Shown: positions 45,156-57,250, counted from the first letter of the stretch. The stretch is 64,000 nucleotides of DNA from Phascolarctos cinereus (GCF_002099425.1 NW_018344259.1:1704001-1768000); one strand, 5' to 3'. A program made the numbers and translations. The notes: generated by a model from the letters alone, not told the origin.

Positions 45156-46112
45156 CTTCTTTATGTTGCAGTGCCAGAAAAAAAAGAGCTTGCCTTTAGC
45201 CTTTTCAGTATGTCTGGAGCCTGGTTCTTTCCTTATAATTGCCAGAAGTAAATGGAAATGCAGAGTGGATGTGGAAATCACCATGCTTAAGACCCATAAC
45301 ATATAATTAAAAAAGGGATTTGAAAATCTTATTTGAATATATTTTAATATTAAAAGTCACTGAAATGTGTGTTAATAATGCCTGATTTGGGAGCTATGCC
45401 TAATGTTTGGAGGCAGGTCGATGGAATTAACTTACAAAAAACGCAATAGTAGAATTAGTGAGTCTAAAAATAGAAAACTGAGAGAAAGTGAAGGCAAGAC
45501 AGATTACCTTAATGTACATGCTTGCAGCCAATGGTAAAGTTACCTACAAAATCCCAGATGAAATAAAAAGTACCTGTGTGGCCTTTATAATGTACCTGTC
45601 AAGGTAAATTATAATACCTGTTTAAACTATGAAGTAAAGCAATTGTGGGGAAAGGAGTACCATCAGTGGAGATTTAGTCTCTCCTTTATTGTTAGACTTT
45701 ATCAAATTCAGTAGAGAGATGTATACAAATTTACTCAGTCATATTGAATAAATTAATTCATACTTTTCATCTTTCTCATTAAAAATGGCATTTCTTCTTT
45801 TCTAAAATATCTTTCTCCAAAAAGTTCACATTTTCCACTTACTTACTTTCTTTATGAACACATGGATGCATCTCTTTTCCTAATCTTCTACATTATCTAA
45901 CAAGTTCTATGGATTCTTCCCTTGCAATATTTGTCTTAACTATCTACTGTCCCTTCTTTTTCATTCCCACTGCTTCCTCCCATATTTGAGACTTCATCGT
46001 CCATTTCATGAACCCTTCACTTCAATCAGGTCAATTGATTTATTGCTTTCTGTAAATATTATACTGATCCCTATGTCTAAACTTTGTCTAATGTGTTTGT
46101 CCTTACCTAGCT
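45156..46112. other. No clear feature
   Basis: The later part is TTC-rich and could be decayed L2 (L2 3' sequence resumes at 46300), but no diagnostic block was found. Confidence 0.35.
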
Positions 46113-46114
46113 GT

Positions 46115-46625
46115 CAGAAATGAACAACAGCAACAATGATAATTAATATGTGAATAGTGCTTTTGCTTAAGGTCACAGGGAGAGTAAGTATCTAAGGCAG
46201 AATTTGAACTAATTTCTTCCTGACTCCAAAGTCCAGCACCCTGTGCCACTATGACACCTAGCTCTCCCTCTCCATCGATTAAAACCCCACAAAATCTTCC
46301 GCACAAACTGAAATTCCACCTTCTTTAGGAAATCTTTCTCAGCTATTAGAATCCCCAAAGCTGGCTCCCTCTTCTAAATTCCTGTACGGTGGATTATCCA
46401 TACCACTTCTGTTGGCTCATTTAGTATAATCACAGCCTATTAGAACTGGAACCAGCTGTAGAAATCTAGTCCAATCTGCTTACTCAACAGATTATAGGGT
46501 CAGAGATCTGGAGTAAGAGGGGACCTACCCTCAGAGATTGTCTAGTCTAATTTTCTCGTTTTATAAATTAGAAAACAAAAACCCAGATCACATAGCTCGT
46601 GAGTGGGAGTGGCCAGTATCCCAAC
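46115..46625. repeat. MIR fragments (antisense) around an L2 piece
   Basis: 46125-46265 is an antisense MIR (aaggtcacagggagagtaag, cactatgacacctagct). 46300-46410 is L2 3' sequence (gaaattccaccttctttagg, aaatctttctcagc). 46430-46620 is antisense THER/MIR (cctattagaactggaacca, cccagatcacatagctcgtg). Confidence 0.65.
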
Positions 46626-47820
46626 ATAAGATGCTATTTAATCATCTCAGATGTCATTTTCCCAACAAGATAATAAATGCTATTAAGGTATGGGTAGAGC
46701 CATAATTAGAAATATTTATACCCAGAGCAAGTGCAACCAATTCCTGAGGCAAGGAGCACAGAAGATACCTTCCATTGAGGAGGTAGACTGGGATGACACC
46801 TGGATGGGGGGAACAAATAAACTCCTAGGACACTGACTTGAGACTGTAGTGTTGGAGATGATTAGCAGTACAGAGGACAGGCGCTCTCCCATCATACAAT
46901 CTGGTAACTCCCTATTTTAACTAATTATTCTTTTTACTTAAGTGCTAGCTTTGTTGTTTCTATGCAGCTGGAGTACTGCAAGTGATTTCAGTACCAACTA
47001 CATTTGGTACTCCATATTGCCAGGGCACTTCATCTCAGTTATGGCTATGAGTACAGATAATGTCTTCTGTTTATTTTGTATCCACTTGGCATAGAGTATA
47101 GTGTTACACATTGTCAAGACTGGGGACCTGGAGTAGAATGGAAGTCACCTTCTTACCCTCCAGTCAAAAACCAAACTATCTTGGGTGAAGACTCCTCCAG
47201 TGGGTCCTTTCAGCCTATAAGACAACTCATACATTCTCCCAATAGATCCCTTGCCAGTTGATAGACTGATCTAAATGAAGGTCAGAACAAAAATGTCTCC
47301 AGGGGTTCCCTGCCCCATTTCTCCAGTGAATACTTGCAAAACCATAAGGCAATCCAAATGGAGATCCACAGTCATTCAACAATCATTTAAGTAAGCTAGC
47401 TCATAAGAAATATGACAAATTCACATAAGCCCTGAAGATATGTGGGATTCCCCAAAAGAAATTTAACACTTGAGGTTGATTGGGTCAGACCTCCAGATCC
47501 TGGACAAGATGCTACTCATAGGCTAGGGGTAGTCCCTCCCACAAGGGAATCCTGTCCTGGACTCCTTACAAAGCCTTACCTCCTTCTGGGAGAGACCTGA
47601 TCTCTAAAAGAGGAAATGAGGTTTCTCTCAATCTCTCTGGCTTGTTAAACCCCAAGCTGAGGGTAAAAACCAGAGGAAAATCTCTAAAGAAAAGCTCAGT
47701 TATAGATTAGGAGAGGAAAAATCCTCTCTCCGCTTTTCTGAAAGTTCAAGGAAGAGCTGGAAAAATCTTAAAATAAAGCCCTCAAAAAAAAGAGGGTGAA
47801 GTCTACAACTCTGCTTATAA
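46626..47820. other. No recognisable feature
   Basis: About 1.2 kb with no repeat or gene similarity recognised on either strand. Confidence 0.4.
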
Positions 47821-47824
47821 ATGT

Positions 47825-48110
47825 GAATATACATATACATATGTGTAACCTATGCACCACCTATATCTATATCCATATTGCTATATCTATATCTATTTCT
47901 GTTTCTTTATCTCTATGTCTATATCTATATACCTCTATGTCTCTTTTTTGTACATATTGGTTTATTTGTTGACTTGTCCATTAGACTATGATATCAGCGA
48001 GATCCATGAGAGCAGGGACTGCATTTTGCATTTCTTTGTATCTCCAGCCTTAGCACAATGTCTAGCACATAGTAGGCCTTCAATAAATGCTTGTTGACTG
48101 ACTGTCCTAG
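47825..48110 (+). repeat. (TATC/TA)n array then L2 3' end
   Basis: A degenerate tatcta microsatellite at 47860-47935. At 47985-48105 there is a clear L2 tail: gatccatgagagcagggact, atctccagccttagcacaat and ataaatgcttgttgactgac. Confidence 0.85.
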
Positions 48111-48770
48111 CAAGCTCTCCACCATCAACTCTTATCCTGGAGTCCTGGATTTTGGAAAGCTTTTGGTCTTGTTAATTGGACTCAAATTTAACTAGAAGAC
48201 ATTTTGTGGCCTAGTTAATGATTATCTAATTCAGACAGGAAATTTCTCCTCAGGAAAGTTCATTTTGCAGTACAGGAGTCTGACTAATAATCACAGATGA
48301 GGTCTTTTTAGATATGAGGCAAGAATGAAGTATTTCAGTAATAGACAATTTTGTCTTAAAACCTTGTGATTACTTTAAAGTATTTGTCTTCTAAAGCTGG
48401 CCTGGACATAGTCAACTTTAAGAGCCCTAGGTTTGAAAACAGGTTCTTCTTTCTGCTGCTTGGCTGGGTGTTTTTTCCCCAAAGAGGAAAAAAAAAAGCT
48501 TGCTAGGGCTTGTATCCTTGCTCCACCCTGGAGGAAACTGCTAATTTCTAGACACCTCAAGATGCCTAGGGAGTTAATCAGAGGATTTTTATAACATGCA
48601 AGATTCCAAGGGTTTTTGCAGAGTGTCTTCTCTGCAGTTTAAACATTCCATAAAGTGTGAATTTACAAATACTGGTAATTTTGAATTTGAAAGAGGATAT
48701 TGGGGTACTTGAAACCATAAACTCAGAAGAGAATGAATTGATAATTATTGCTTTGATCTGTCCTTCCATT
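48111..48770. other. No recognisable feature
   Basis: Nothing recognised. Confidence 0.4.
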
Positions 48771-48774
48771 CTTC

Positions 48775-49345
48775 TTATTCATACACCTCCTTCCCCCCAC
48801 TTATTCTTCAATCCGGTGACTTGGGCCCCCTTGCAGTTTCTCAGACAAGACACTCCATCTCTTGAATCCAAGCATTTCCCCCCTGTGTCTCCTCCTCATC
48901 TTTGCCTCTTTTTTTTTTTTGGCAGTATTTTTTTTGAGGGGTAAGGCAATCCGGGTTAAGTGACTTACCCAGGGTCACACAGCTAGGGAGTGTTATGTGT
49001 CTGAGGTCAAATTTGAACTCAGGTCCTCCTGACTCCAGGGCCAGTGCTCTATCCACTGCGCCACCTAGCTGCCCCTCATCTTTGCCTCTTGACTCTCCTG
49101 CTTCATCCAAGTCACAGCTAAAATCCCACCTACTCCTGACTCCTCTTAATTCTGGTGCCTTCTCCCTGTTGAGTATTTCCAATTTGTCCTGGATATAGCT
49201 TGCTTGTATTTAGTCATCTGCATGTTCTCTCTCTCTATTACACTGTGAGTTCCATGAGAACAGGGACTGTCTTTCATCCTTCTTTGATTTCCCAGTACTC
49301 AGCATAGTGCATAGTACATAGTACATGATTAATAAATGTTTATTA
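48775..49345 (+). repeat. L2 3' end, split by a SINE
   Basis: Sense L2 3' region: ttgcagtttctcagacaaga, agacactccatctcttgaat, then after the SINE cacagctaaaatcccaccta, tacactgtgagttccatgag and acatgattaataaatgttta at the end. Confidence 0.8.
48911..49074 (-). mobile_element. Marsupial short SINE, antisense, perfect TSD
   Basis: A T run, then cgggttaagtgacttaccca, ggtcacacagctagggagtg, cctgactccagggccagtg, and head gcgccacctagctgcc. The 16-bp ctcatctttgcctctt lies at 48895-48910 and 49075-49090 without a mismatch, so this is one of the younger insertions here. Confidence 0.96.
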
Positions 49346-49464
49346 CTAAATGGTATAATAAAAATGAAGGCTTATAACTATTATTTGCTATCATGTTAAG
49401 GGCAGTGCAGAAAATCTTGTTCAATGTCTTAAGAATCTGCTTTTGTATCTACAATCACAAATAT

Positions 49465-50595
49465 TATAAAAGATGGGAATAATTGGTGTTGGAGGAGCTG
49501 TGAAAAGATAGGCACACTAATGCATTGTTGAGAACTGTGAATTAGTATAAGCATATTGGAAATGGGAAAAGAAAGTGACTAAAATGACTATATCTTTTGA
49601 CTCATAGATTTCTCCAGGAGGCATATGCCCTGAGGATGTCATTGATTAGAATAAAATCCCCAAACACACACACACACAATATAAAGTAGCACTTTTTGTT
49701 GTAGCAAAGAAATTGGATATAAAGTAGATGCCCATCACTTGTTTAACGGCTAAGCAAACTATAGCACGTGAATGTAACAGAATGTAACTGTGCTATAAGA
49801 AACAGTGCATGTGATGAATTACAAAGAAGCACAGGACTTACATGAACAGATGCAGAATGAAGAAATTATGAAGTAATAAGAAAACATATCCACATTGATT
49901 ACAACAATGTAAATTGAAAGATAAGCGACTGCAGAACAGAAAATGAATGCTGTGAATGAAGAACAAATTGGATCCAAAAGAGAGATATGAGAAGACATTT
50001 CTACTCTTTTGCAGAGATGGGAGGTTCACAAATGTGGAGCATTGCATATACAGCACAGTGCTTCCCTTCCTCCATCTGGAAAATCCACATAAAATTTTTT
50101 GACCCTCCCTTCTTTATCAGAGATTGTTGTTGTACTATTATGGTATTAAAAGACAAAATATGTTGATATTACTCAATATTATACATAATTTTGTGCATTT
50201 TCTGAGTTTCTAAACTTTTTCTGTGTCATCTACTGGCCTTCTCGTGGTATCTATGGCTCCTTCAAAGCTCTTCAAAAATTCCCATTTAATTTCTTATGCT
50301 GACCCATGATTTATTGAAACCACAATGGGGAAAGTCATGATGTGGAAGAGATGACTGTATTTTCAGATTTTTTTTTTGATGTATGAATTGGATTCACTGA
50401 TTTTTTTCCTTCTTTTTCTTTCTTTAAAAAAATTCTTTGTTTAAAATTCCTTTGAGTAATTAGAAATTTCTTCAAAGATGACGTGCATTATTACATTACG
50501 ATGCATGTTAATAGTTCTCTGGGAAGGAGGTGGGAAGAGATACTGGTAAATTTAGGTGATATAAAAACAAGAGATGTCAATAATTTTTTTTTTAA
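49465..50595 (+). mobile_element. L1 3' UTR, sense, with an insert
   Basis: Sense counterpart of the antisense L1 ends: gaaagtgactaaaatgacta, tagcactttttgttgtagca, gtagatgcccatcacttgtt, aagagagatatgagaagaca, gagcattgcatatacagcac. The L1 terminus (tctctgggaaggaggtggga, gatataaaaacaagagatgt) follows at 50517-50595. The 50105-50500 stretch between them does not fit L1 and is probably inserted or diverged. Confidence 0.75.
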
Positions 50596-50599
50596 AGAT

Positions 50600-52640
50600 G
50601 AGCACTTGCTTTCATATAGGAAGCTTGTGGTCATTAAAGAAGCTTTGCAATTTCCTGAAGGCAATCCAGCCCACTCTCCTCTTCTTGTTCATCTCTAGGT
50701 CCAACTCATTGTCCATCTGTACTGTCTGTCTTAAGCATATATACATAATGATAGACAAGGTATGTAGAGTTGTCCATCCAAATGTATGTAGAGATCTGAC
50801 CACATCAAAGAAGGTGCTGAGCAAAGCTCTATGACCACATCAAAAGAGACGTGAGATGCACAAATTTAGAGACATCTCCACTCCAAATGTTCATATGGAC
50901 TATTTGTGCCTGACCTGTGATAGAGCTTTCCAAGCCCATATTAGTCTGAGCAACCATAGTTGTTCACACTGTACCTTGACCCCAACATGCTGATGAAATT
51001 TTGGTCTTCTTTGAGCATGAAAGACAACAACCAATGTCGAAATCTAGACAAGAGACATTCCTCACTCACTTGGTCTTTCCTGTGTAGGTGATCAAGTCAA
51101 ACTCTTTTGAGTGATTAGAAATTTCTTCTAAGACAGTACACTATGAGCACAATGGGCAATCAGCACAATGTCTGCTATAGACAGGAGCATCTGAAGGACT
51201 CATCATCAATAGGGAAGTCCCCTTTAGCTGGCACTGTGGGTGGGATCTCCTCCAACAAAGTGGCAAACATCTTCCATGGCTCTTGTCCATATTTCTCCAA
51301 AATTTTGCCAGGGATGTCCAAACTAGCTGCTTTTCCCATCTTTGTTCTCTTCAATGTCTTTTCTACATCCCATGGCCCTCAGGGACTATGGAGTTAGGAT
51401 CCAAATGTGGTGGTTCCACTGTCCTTGACGGAGAAACAATATATTATAATTTTTTTTTACAAATCTTTTTCATTTTCCTTCTGTTTGTTGTCTTACTTCC
51501 ATTTCCATCCTTAAATGCCCTTTGGGATGTCTTTGTTTAGTTGGATGTCTTGCCAAACATTCTTTAAACTGGTTTTACCCTCCACTGCTTTTCTGTCTTA
51601 TGAAACAATACTTCTCATAACTGCCAATCATCCTTCATAAAATTTTACAAATGATTTTATATTCTAGCCCTATGTTGTCTTTGGCAGCTATCTCTATGTT
51701 TGGCAAGTAAGTCAGATGTTTGCTGACTAAGGCACTTTCTAGTCTTTTTTAGTCTCGTTGTTGTAAAAATTAATTTTCTTTGGTCAAAATTAATTTTCTT
51801 TGGTTAAACTTTTCTATAAAATTATTGTTATATGTGTCAATATCTGTTGTCCATTTTCCATTTTGATTATAAATCACTTGTTTAAATTGTACATCATGAA
51901 TTTTTCTCATTTTTATCCTTTATCCTTGCTTTTTACTATGATCTCAGCTCTGAGAAGTCAATAGTCTGAATGTAATCAGTTAAGTCAAGGCTACATTCCA
52001 AATCAATGACTAGCCTTTTCTTGTCTACCTAAATATAATTCATTTCATTGCTATGTTATTTGGTGCACATCATGTCCAGTTCCTACCAGTTCTTGAAGAA
52101 TATATTTGTAATATAAATGTATGAGGTTGTTGTATAACATACAAATCTTACTTCTCTCATTTCTTCTTCCAGAATCATGATTTCACATGTATTTCTCCCA
52201 ATCCTCACCCTTTCACACTTTCCCATTGAAACCACACAGTACCATAGTATATGATGATTTTATTTGGAGGGCCTTGTGAATTTCTTCATAGAATTTCTCT
52301 ACCTTTTCATTTTTGGCAATTGATATTGTGCACAAAGCACTTATTTTCATGGTGGTCTTTTTGCAGATACATATTAGTAGTTGATCACTACATAATAACC
52401 AAAAATCTCATGAAATAATATTTCTTATTGCCTTTGGGCAGATAATAAAACCTGCTCTGCCAACTCCTTTCTTTGCCTTTCTAAGGAATACCTGTGAGTC
52501 AATCTTCCATTTAATTATAACTTCCTCTTTCTTCTGGTTTTGTTGATAGAAAGAATATTGAGATTGACAATATCTCCAGCAGTACATCCACTCCTTGGCC
52601 ACTGGACAAGGATCTTACATTTAGAGTATCAATAGTGAAA
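50600..52640 (-). mobile_element. RTE LINE copy A, antisense
   Basis: Complements give MDNELDLEMNKKRRVGWIAF (about 50650-50710), the segment after the RTE polymerase. YTMVLCGFNG (about 52220-52250) is a decayed endonuclease GDFN motif. Order and orientation fit one antisense RTE running 5' to 3' from about 52640 to 50600. A sense RTE 3' end is inserted at about 50795-51030. The element is heavily decayed. Confidence 0.7.
50795..51030 (+). mobile_element. RTE 3' end with C2H2 finger, nested in copy A
   Basis: A sense insert between two antisense pieces of copy A that join when it is removed (aatgtatgtagagatct before it, aatgtcgaaatctagac after it, possibly a worn TSD). A 45-codon frame (50856-50993) includes YLCLTCDRAFQAHISLSNHS. 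Cysteines 18 and 21 and histidines 34 and 38 have C-x2-C-x12-H-x3-H spacing, a C2H2 zinc finger. It ends in the tail gaaagacaacaacca typical of the family. Confidence 0.7.
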
Positions 52641-52669
52641 TTAAAGTTTACACTCAAAAGCCCAAGTTA

Positions 52670-54175
52670 ATCTGTGATCTCATCTGTTCAGGTGTTTCCT
52701 CTGATGACAGAGAATACAAGCCATCCATGCCTGCTCATTCTCAGTGGCTTTTGTCCATGTTTTCCCGAATTTTTTATTTCCACAGGGAGAGTCTCCCCTG
52801 TATGTTACAGGTCTTTCTCATTTTTTCCTGACATTGCAAGGGTACCAGTGGAGCACTTTAGCTGTGTACCTGTCATCTACCAGTCTTGTCAAGTGATTAG
52901 TTCATCTTTTCTTCTTAAAACACAATTCCTTGATAATGTCCTTTACTTCAGTTCTTTGAAATTCCTCATTAGTTATATGTTGTAGCCTGTTTTCCACTAC
53001 CCTTTCCATTGCCTGTCTACATGACACTCATCTTTGGTTCTTTGGAGTCAGTGATGTTCCATGTCTCACTCCCATATAGCAATCCTGGTAAAATGTCTGT
53101 ATTGAAAAGATGGGCCTTTGCTTTCATGGTCAATAAAGGAGCTTTACAATGTCCCAAAAATAATCTAGCCTGTGCTCTTCCTTTGTCAACTCTGGGCCCA
53201 GCTCATTGTCTACCACTAATGTCTTTTTAGGATGTCCATCCAAATGCATGTTTGAAATCTAGGCAACAAACATTTTTTATCCGCTTGGTCTTCCCTGTGT
53301 AGATAGATAGACCAAACTCCTTTGAATGATTACGGTTCTTAGGAAAATGTCTTCTGCAAACAGAAACATTTGGAAGACCTCACTATCCATAACAAATCCC
53401 TCATTAACCTGAGGGATTTTTATTGGATATCATCCATCATAATGACAGACATCTTGGTTTCTGTCATACATCTTTCTGTTTGCTGCTTTGCCTGATTTTT
53501 ATTGTCAAAGGTATATTGAACAGGATTATTTCTATTTTGACTTCTTCAGAGGAGTCTTGTATGATCTAAATGTATGGATGGGAGACACATTCCTGTAAAA
53601 GAACTCATAAGGCAGCATTATGTTCTCCTAAGTTAAATGCTTTTCCGTGCAGAATAAACAATAAACACAATGGGTTTCTATACAGAATAAATGATAAACA
53701 CAATTTCATATTGTCTCATATTATCTATATCTTTTAATTCATTATGAGATGGTAAAGCTGTGGCCCATTGTGGAATATTGTTTGCAGAAGTCTCCTTGTT
53801 CTCTACTGATACCTTTATCAAAGATGCCCTCAATTCCTGTATAGATGATTTTCATGAGGATTTTTTTTTGTAGATGAAAGAGAAGTAATATAGATTGGTA
53901 ATTATTATAGTAGGTATAAAATTTCCTCCATACTTTTGGTATCTTCTCCTTAAATTATCTTGTATCTTGATCTCTCAATGGTCTTACAATTGTGTTGCCT
54001 CCAGCATGGGTCCCTTTTGTATTACTTGGTCCAATCCAGCTGCTTTCCCCAAATAACAATATTAGATATTTTTCTATTTATTCAATACCGTTTTTACAAT
54101 GTTCTGAAAGAAATAGTAGGTCATATAGGTACACCATTACAAAATTTACAAAGTATTTTTCTCATAGAAATCCTT
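52670..54175 (-). mobile_element. RTE LINE copy B, antisense
   Basis: Complements read TAKVLHWYPCNV with a later KTWTKA (about 52730-52880), YGSETWNITDSKEPK (about 53035-53080), then VVDNELGPELTKEEHRLDYF (about 53160-53220). This is the C-terminal half of an RTE LINE. Parallel segments occur in copy A (50690-50800 matches 53160-53250; 51060-51180 matches 53270-53400), so A and B are two copies in the same orientation, one behind the other. Confidence 0.72.
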
Positions 54176-54404
54176 TAAAATAGTTCAAGAAGAAAAAATG
54201 GCCTCTGATACTAATCTGGGCTGGAAAAACTTCTGGGAACCCTGGTTTAGTAAATCAAAGTTCTTTAACTGATAATTAGGCATAGATTTAATGGAAACAA
54301 CAGTCAAGAGATGAGTTAGCTAGTGTGGAAGACGTGGAAATGTGGTTGCTACTCTTCCTGATTGGAAGGTTATCCTAAGGGAGTCATGCTGCAGACTCCA
54401 GCGT

Positions 54405-54855
54405 TTTGCCTCCAGCTGTCTTTTCTTTCTCTCTTCTTTTCTTCCTTCCTCCCCCTTCCTGTCTTCCTGTCTTCCTTCCTACCTTTCATCCTCCCTTTCT
54501 CCCTTCCTTCTTCTCTTCCTGCCTTTCTTCCTTCCCTCCCTCCCTTCCCTCCTTCCTCTTTCCTTCCTTCCTTCCTTCCTTCCTTCCTTCCTTCCTTCCT
54601 TCCTTCCTTCTTTCTTTTCTTCCTCCCTCCTTCCATCTTCCCTTTCTTCTCTCCTTCATTTCCCCTTCCCTCTCTATTTTCCTTTCTTCCTTCCCTCCCT
54701 CCTTCTTCCCTTGTTACCTTTCTCCCTTCCTCCCTCCCTCCCTCCCTTCCTCCCTCCTTCCCTCCTTTCCTTCCTTCTTTCCTCTTTCCTTCCTTCCTTC
54801 CTTCCTTCCTTCCTTCCTTCCTTCCTTCCTTCCTTCCTTCCTTCCCTCTGTCTCT
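54405..54855 (+). repeat. Long (CCTT)n polypyrimidine tract
   Basis: About 450 bp of C/T-only sequence dominated by CCTT/CCCT units, with two fairly pure blocks (about 54560-54610 and 54790-54845). Overlapping plus-strand frames of up to 202 codons (Leu/Pro/Ser/Phe) and minus-strand Lys/Glu/Gly/Arg frames all derive from it. Confidence 0.96.
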
Positions 54856-54859
54856 TTCT

Positions 54860-55110
54860 CTGTCTTTGTCTTTCTGTACGTCTCACTTTCTTCTTTTTTC
54901 TCTTTACCATGAGAGAGAGTTGGGAGGATGGGGCATTCAGAAAGAAGTGATAGTGTAATGGAGATAGTTAATGCCTTCTCTCTGATAAGCTATAAGCAAG
55001 CTAGTTAAAGGATGGAGCTGAGGCACATGTAGGGCTTTTTGACTTGAAAGGACAATGTTGCTTTAAAGCCTTGAACAACAAGAATAAATGAGAAAGTTTA
55101 TGATGCCAAT
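54860..55110. other. No recognisable feature
   Basis: Nothing recognised. Confidence 0.4.
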
Positions 55111-55111
55111 A

Positions 55112-55330
55112 CTAATGATAATAGCTTGCCCATTTAGTGCTTTAAGAACTATAAAATGCTTTATCTTAGTAACTGTGAAATAGTTCATTGAAGTATCATT
55201 AACCCTGTTTTATAGTGGAGAATTTTAGGTCAAGGGAGGCTAATAATAATAATAGTTTAACAAAAGGACCAATATGTATAAGGCACCTACACTGTGCAGG
55301 GCATTGTTTACAAAGACAGAAACTTATATT
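55112..55330. repeat. MIR fragment then unclassified repeat start
   Basis: 55115-55240 fits a decayed antisense MIR (tagtgctttaagaactataa, accctgttttatagtggaga). 55255-55330 carries the start of the unclassified repeat (caatatgtataaggcaccta, gcagggcattgtttaca). Confidence 0.5.
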
Positions 55331-55654
55331 CTAGTAACCCATACCTATACCCATACCTACATATGTGGAATTTAGGCCCCTATAACATGGCCCAAGAACA
55401 TGGTCCCTTCATGGAGCCTTCAACTGCTACTTCTATCTGGAAGCATTAACACAGACACAGTTTGGACTCAAATAAAGAAAAAAAATCTTCTCTCCATTTC
55501 TTCTCTCCATTTAACAGCCAACATCTTATTCCCACCATGAGATTTCTCTCCTCCTTTTATGCCTTTGGGCATGCCAAATATTTACTATGCTAACACACAA
55601 GCTTCTGGGAGATGTAGTTAACAAAGAAAACATGGGTGGACATACCTACCCCCT
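55331..55654. other. No recognisable repeat
   Basis: Unclassified, apart from the motif noted separately at 55601. Confidence 0.4.
55601..55620 (-). promoter_or_regulatory. ZNF143-like motif (sequence match only)
   Basis: The complement reads taactacatctcccagaagc, close to the ACTACA..TCCCAG core bound by ZNF143/STAF, usually at promoters. There is no CpG-rich surrounding and no gene start nearby, so function is doubtful. Such motifs also lie in dead transposons. Confidence 0.3.
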
Positions 55655-55865
55655 AACATCGACATCACTCTAAGGTTTACAAACCACTTTCCTCATGGCA
55701 ACTCTGGTAAATCTTAGTATTATTATCTACATTTTAGAGATGGAGAAATTGAGACTCAGAAATTGAGTAACTTTATATTATCATAGCTAGAACGTGTCAA
55801 AACCAAGAACCAAATACTGGTCTTAAAAGCCAAGTAAGTCCAAGCCTAGTATTCCTAAAGACACG
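55655..55865 (-). repeat. MIR SINE, antisense
   Basis: ctctaaggtttacaaaccac, tattattatctacattttag, agatggagaaattgagactc, and a decayed CORE. Confidence 0.75.
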
Positions 55866-55934
55866 GTCAAGGCAGGTAATTGAAAGTAATTTCCTACTTA
55901 AAACATCTAAGGAAAAACAAACTTAAAATTAATG

Positions 55935-56112
55935 ATACTTCCCTCCCTTCTTTGCAGTATGGAACATTGCATACCTTGCCAGACTCAGCTGATATATTAG
56001 TTTAGCACTCTCTTTCTCTTTCATTTATTATTTCTTGCAAGGAGCTATTCTATATGGAGGGTGAAGGTGGCTGATAAACAAAATACATCAATAAAAATTT
56101 AAAAAGTAAAAT
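55935..56112 (+). mobile_element. Short L1 3' end with TSD
   Basis: Sense L1 terminus (atggaacattgcataccttg, ccagactcagctgatatatt, ggctgataaacaaaatacat) with an A-rich tail. Flanks aaaattaatgata (about 55925) and gaaattaatggtgata (about 56112) look like a worn TSD. Confidence 0.7.
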
Positions 56113-56540
56113 GAAATTAATGGTGATAGATTACTAATGTTTAGTGGGAAAGATTACAGCAGCTAGGTCTTGGTTAATGCAAATAATGAATACCATAATA
56201 CATTATTTGTATTCACACCATTTTATATTATATATTAAGTATGTATAGCCCAATGAAAAAATATGCAGTGAAATTTTTTAAGTTTTTATCTGTTTATTAG
56301 CACAATATACTACTAATAAAGGATAATAAAATATATTTCTAATTCAAAGTTATTATAAAATAGAGTAGTTAGAAAAGCAAAATTTAAAAACTAAAGACTT
56401 ACCTAAAAATAAAGGTATACTGGTGACTCTAGCACTCCAAATTCCTCTCAATTTTCTACTGAATTATCCATTAACTATTACCATATGTAGAAACTCAATT
56501 TACCCCTTGTAAGAGCAATATTTAAAAAAAAACACTAAAC
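56113..56540. other. No recognisable feature
   Basis: Very AT-rich sequence. Confidence 0.4.
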
Positions 56541-56544
56541 GACA

Positions 56545-57250
56545 TGAATGAAAAAAACATTTATTCAATAAACATTTATTTAGTGCATACTATATGCCAA
56601 GTGTTTACAAGTTCCATGTACTAGGCTGACATATTCATCATACACCCAATCTTGGCTCCAGAACACTTACGATGAAACACATTTTCTTCCTCTAGGTAGA
56701 GAGGTGGGAGATTGCAACTGTACATGCGGCCAGACTTAGCTGCCGTGTTGGTTTGTTCTGATTAACTACTTGTCTTTTGCAGAGTATAGGCTCTGGGCTC
56801 ACTCTCCTAACCCACACTTGGACTAGTGGCTAAGATTCCCTCATCTATTACTGCTCCCTTCAGTAATTCTGAGAGGTTGAAAATTTTTCTAGTTCTATCA
56901 CTCATGAGCATTCATCCTGTGTGACCCCCTTCTCTCCACACTTCTAATATCAATCGCTTGTTAGCATTTTCCTGGCATTTGAGTTGAGCTTTAATGGATG
57001 AATAGGTAGGAACTCAAGAGGCCAAGAGAGATGGGAGGATATTCCAGGCATAGAGAACAGCATGAAGACAGCATTGAGGCTACAGTGTGTATTCAGAGGA
57101 CACAATGTTGTACAATTGACTAGAGAAGAGAATACAAAGAGAGAAGTAATTTGTGATAACTATTCAACAGGCAAAGAGGAATCCTTGAAAATGTTTTAGC
57201 AGAAGAGGAACATAATCAGTGTGAGACAGTGTGTATGTGTGTGTATACAT
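56545..57250 (+). repeat. Unclassified repeat fragments and an L1 scrap
   Basis: 56555-56620 carries the start of the unclassified repeat (tttattcaataaacatttat, gcatactatatgccaagtg). 56698-56780 resembles an L1 terminus (gaggtgggagattgcaactg, cagacttagctgccgtgttg). 57000-57240 resembles the repeat's middle (gatattccaggcatagagaa). Confidence 0.45.

Noticed and set aside
54342-54958. Three overlapping plus-strand frames of 168-202 codons and minus-strand Lys/Glu-rich frames
   Set aside because: All arise from the CCTT polypyrimidine tract, whose repeat length keeps several frames open. There is no domain and no normal amino-acid mix.
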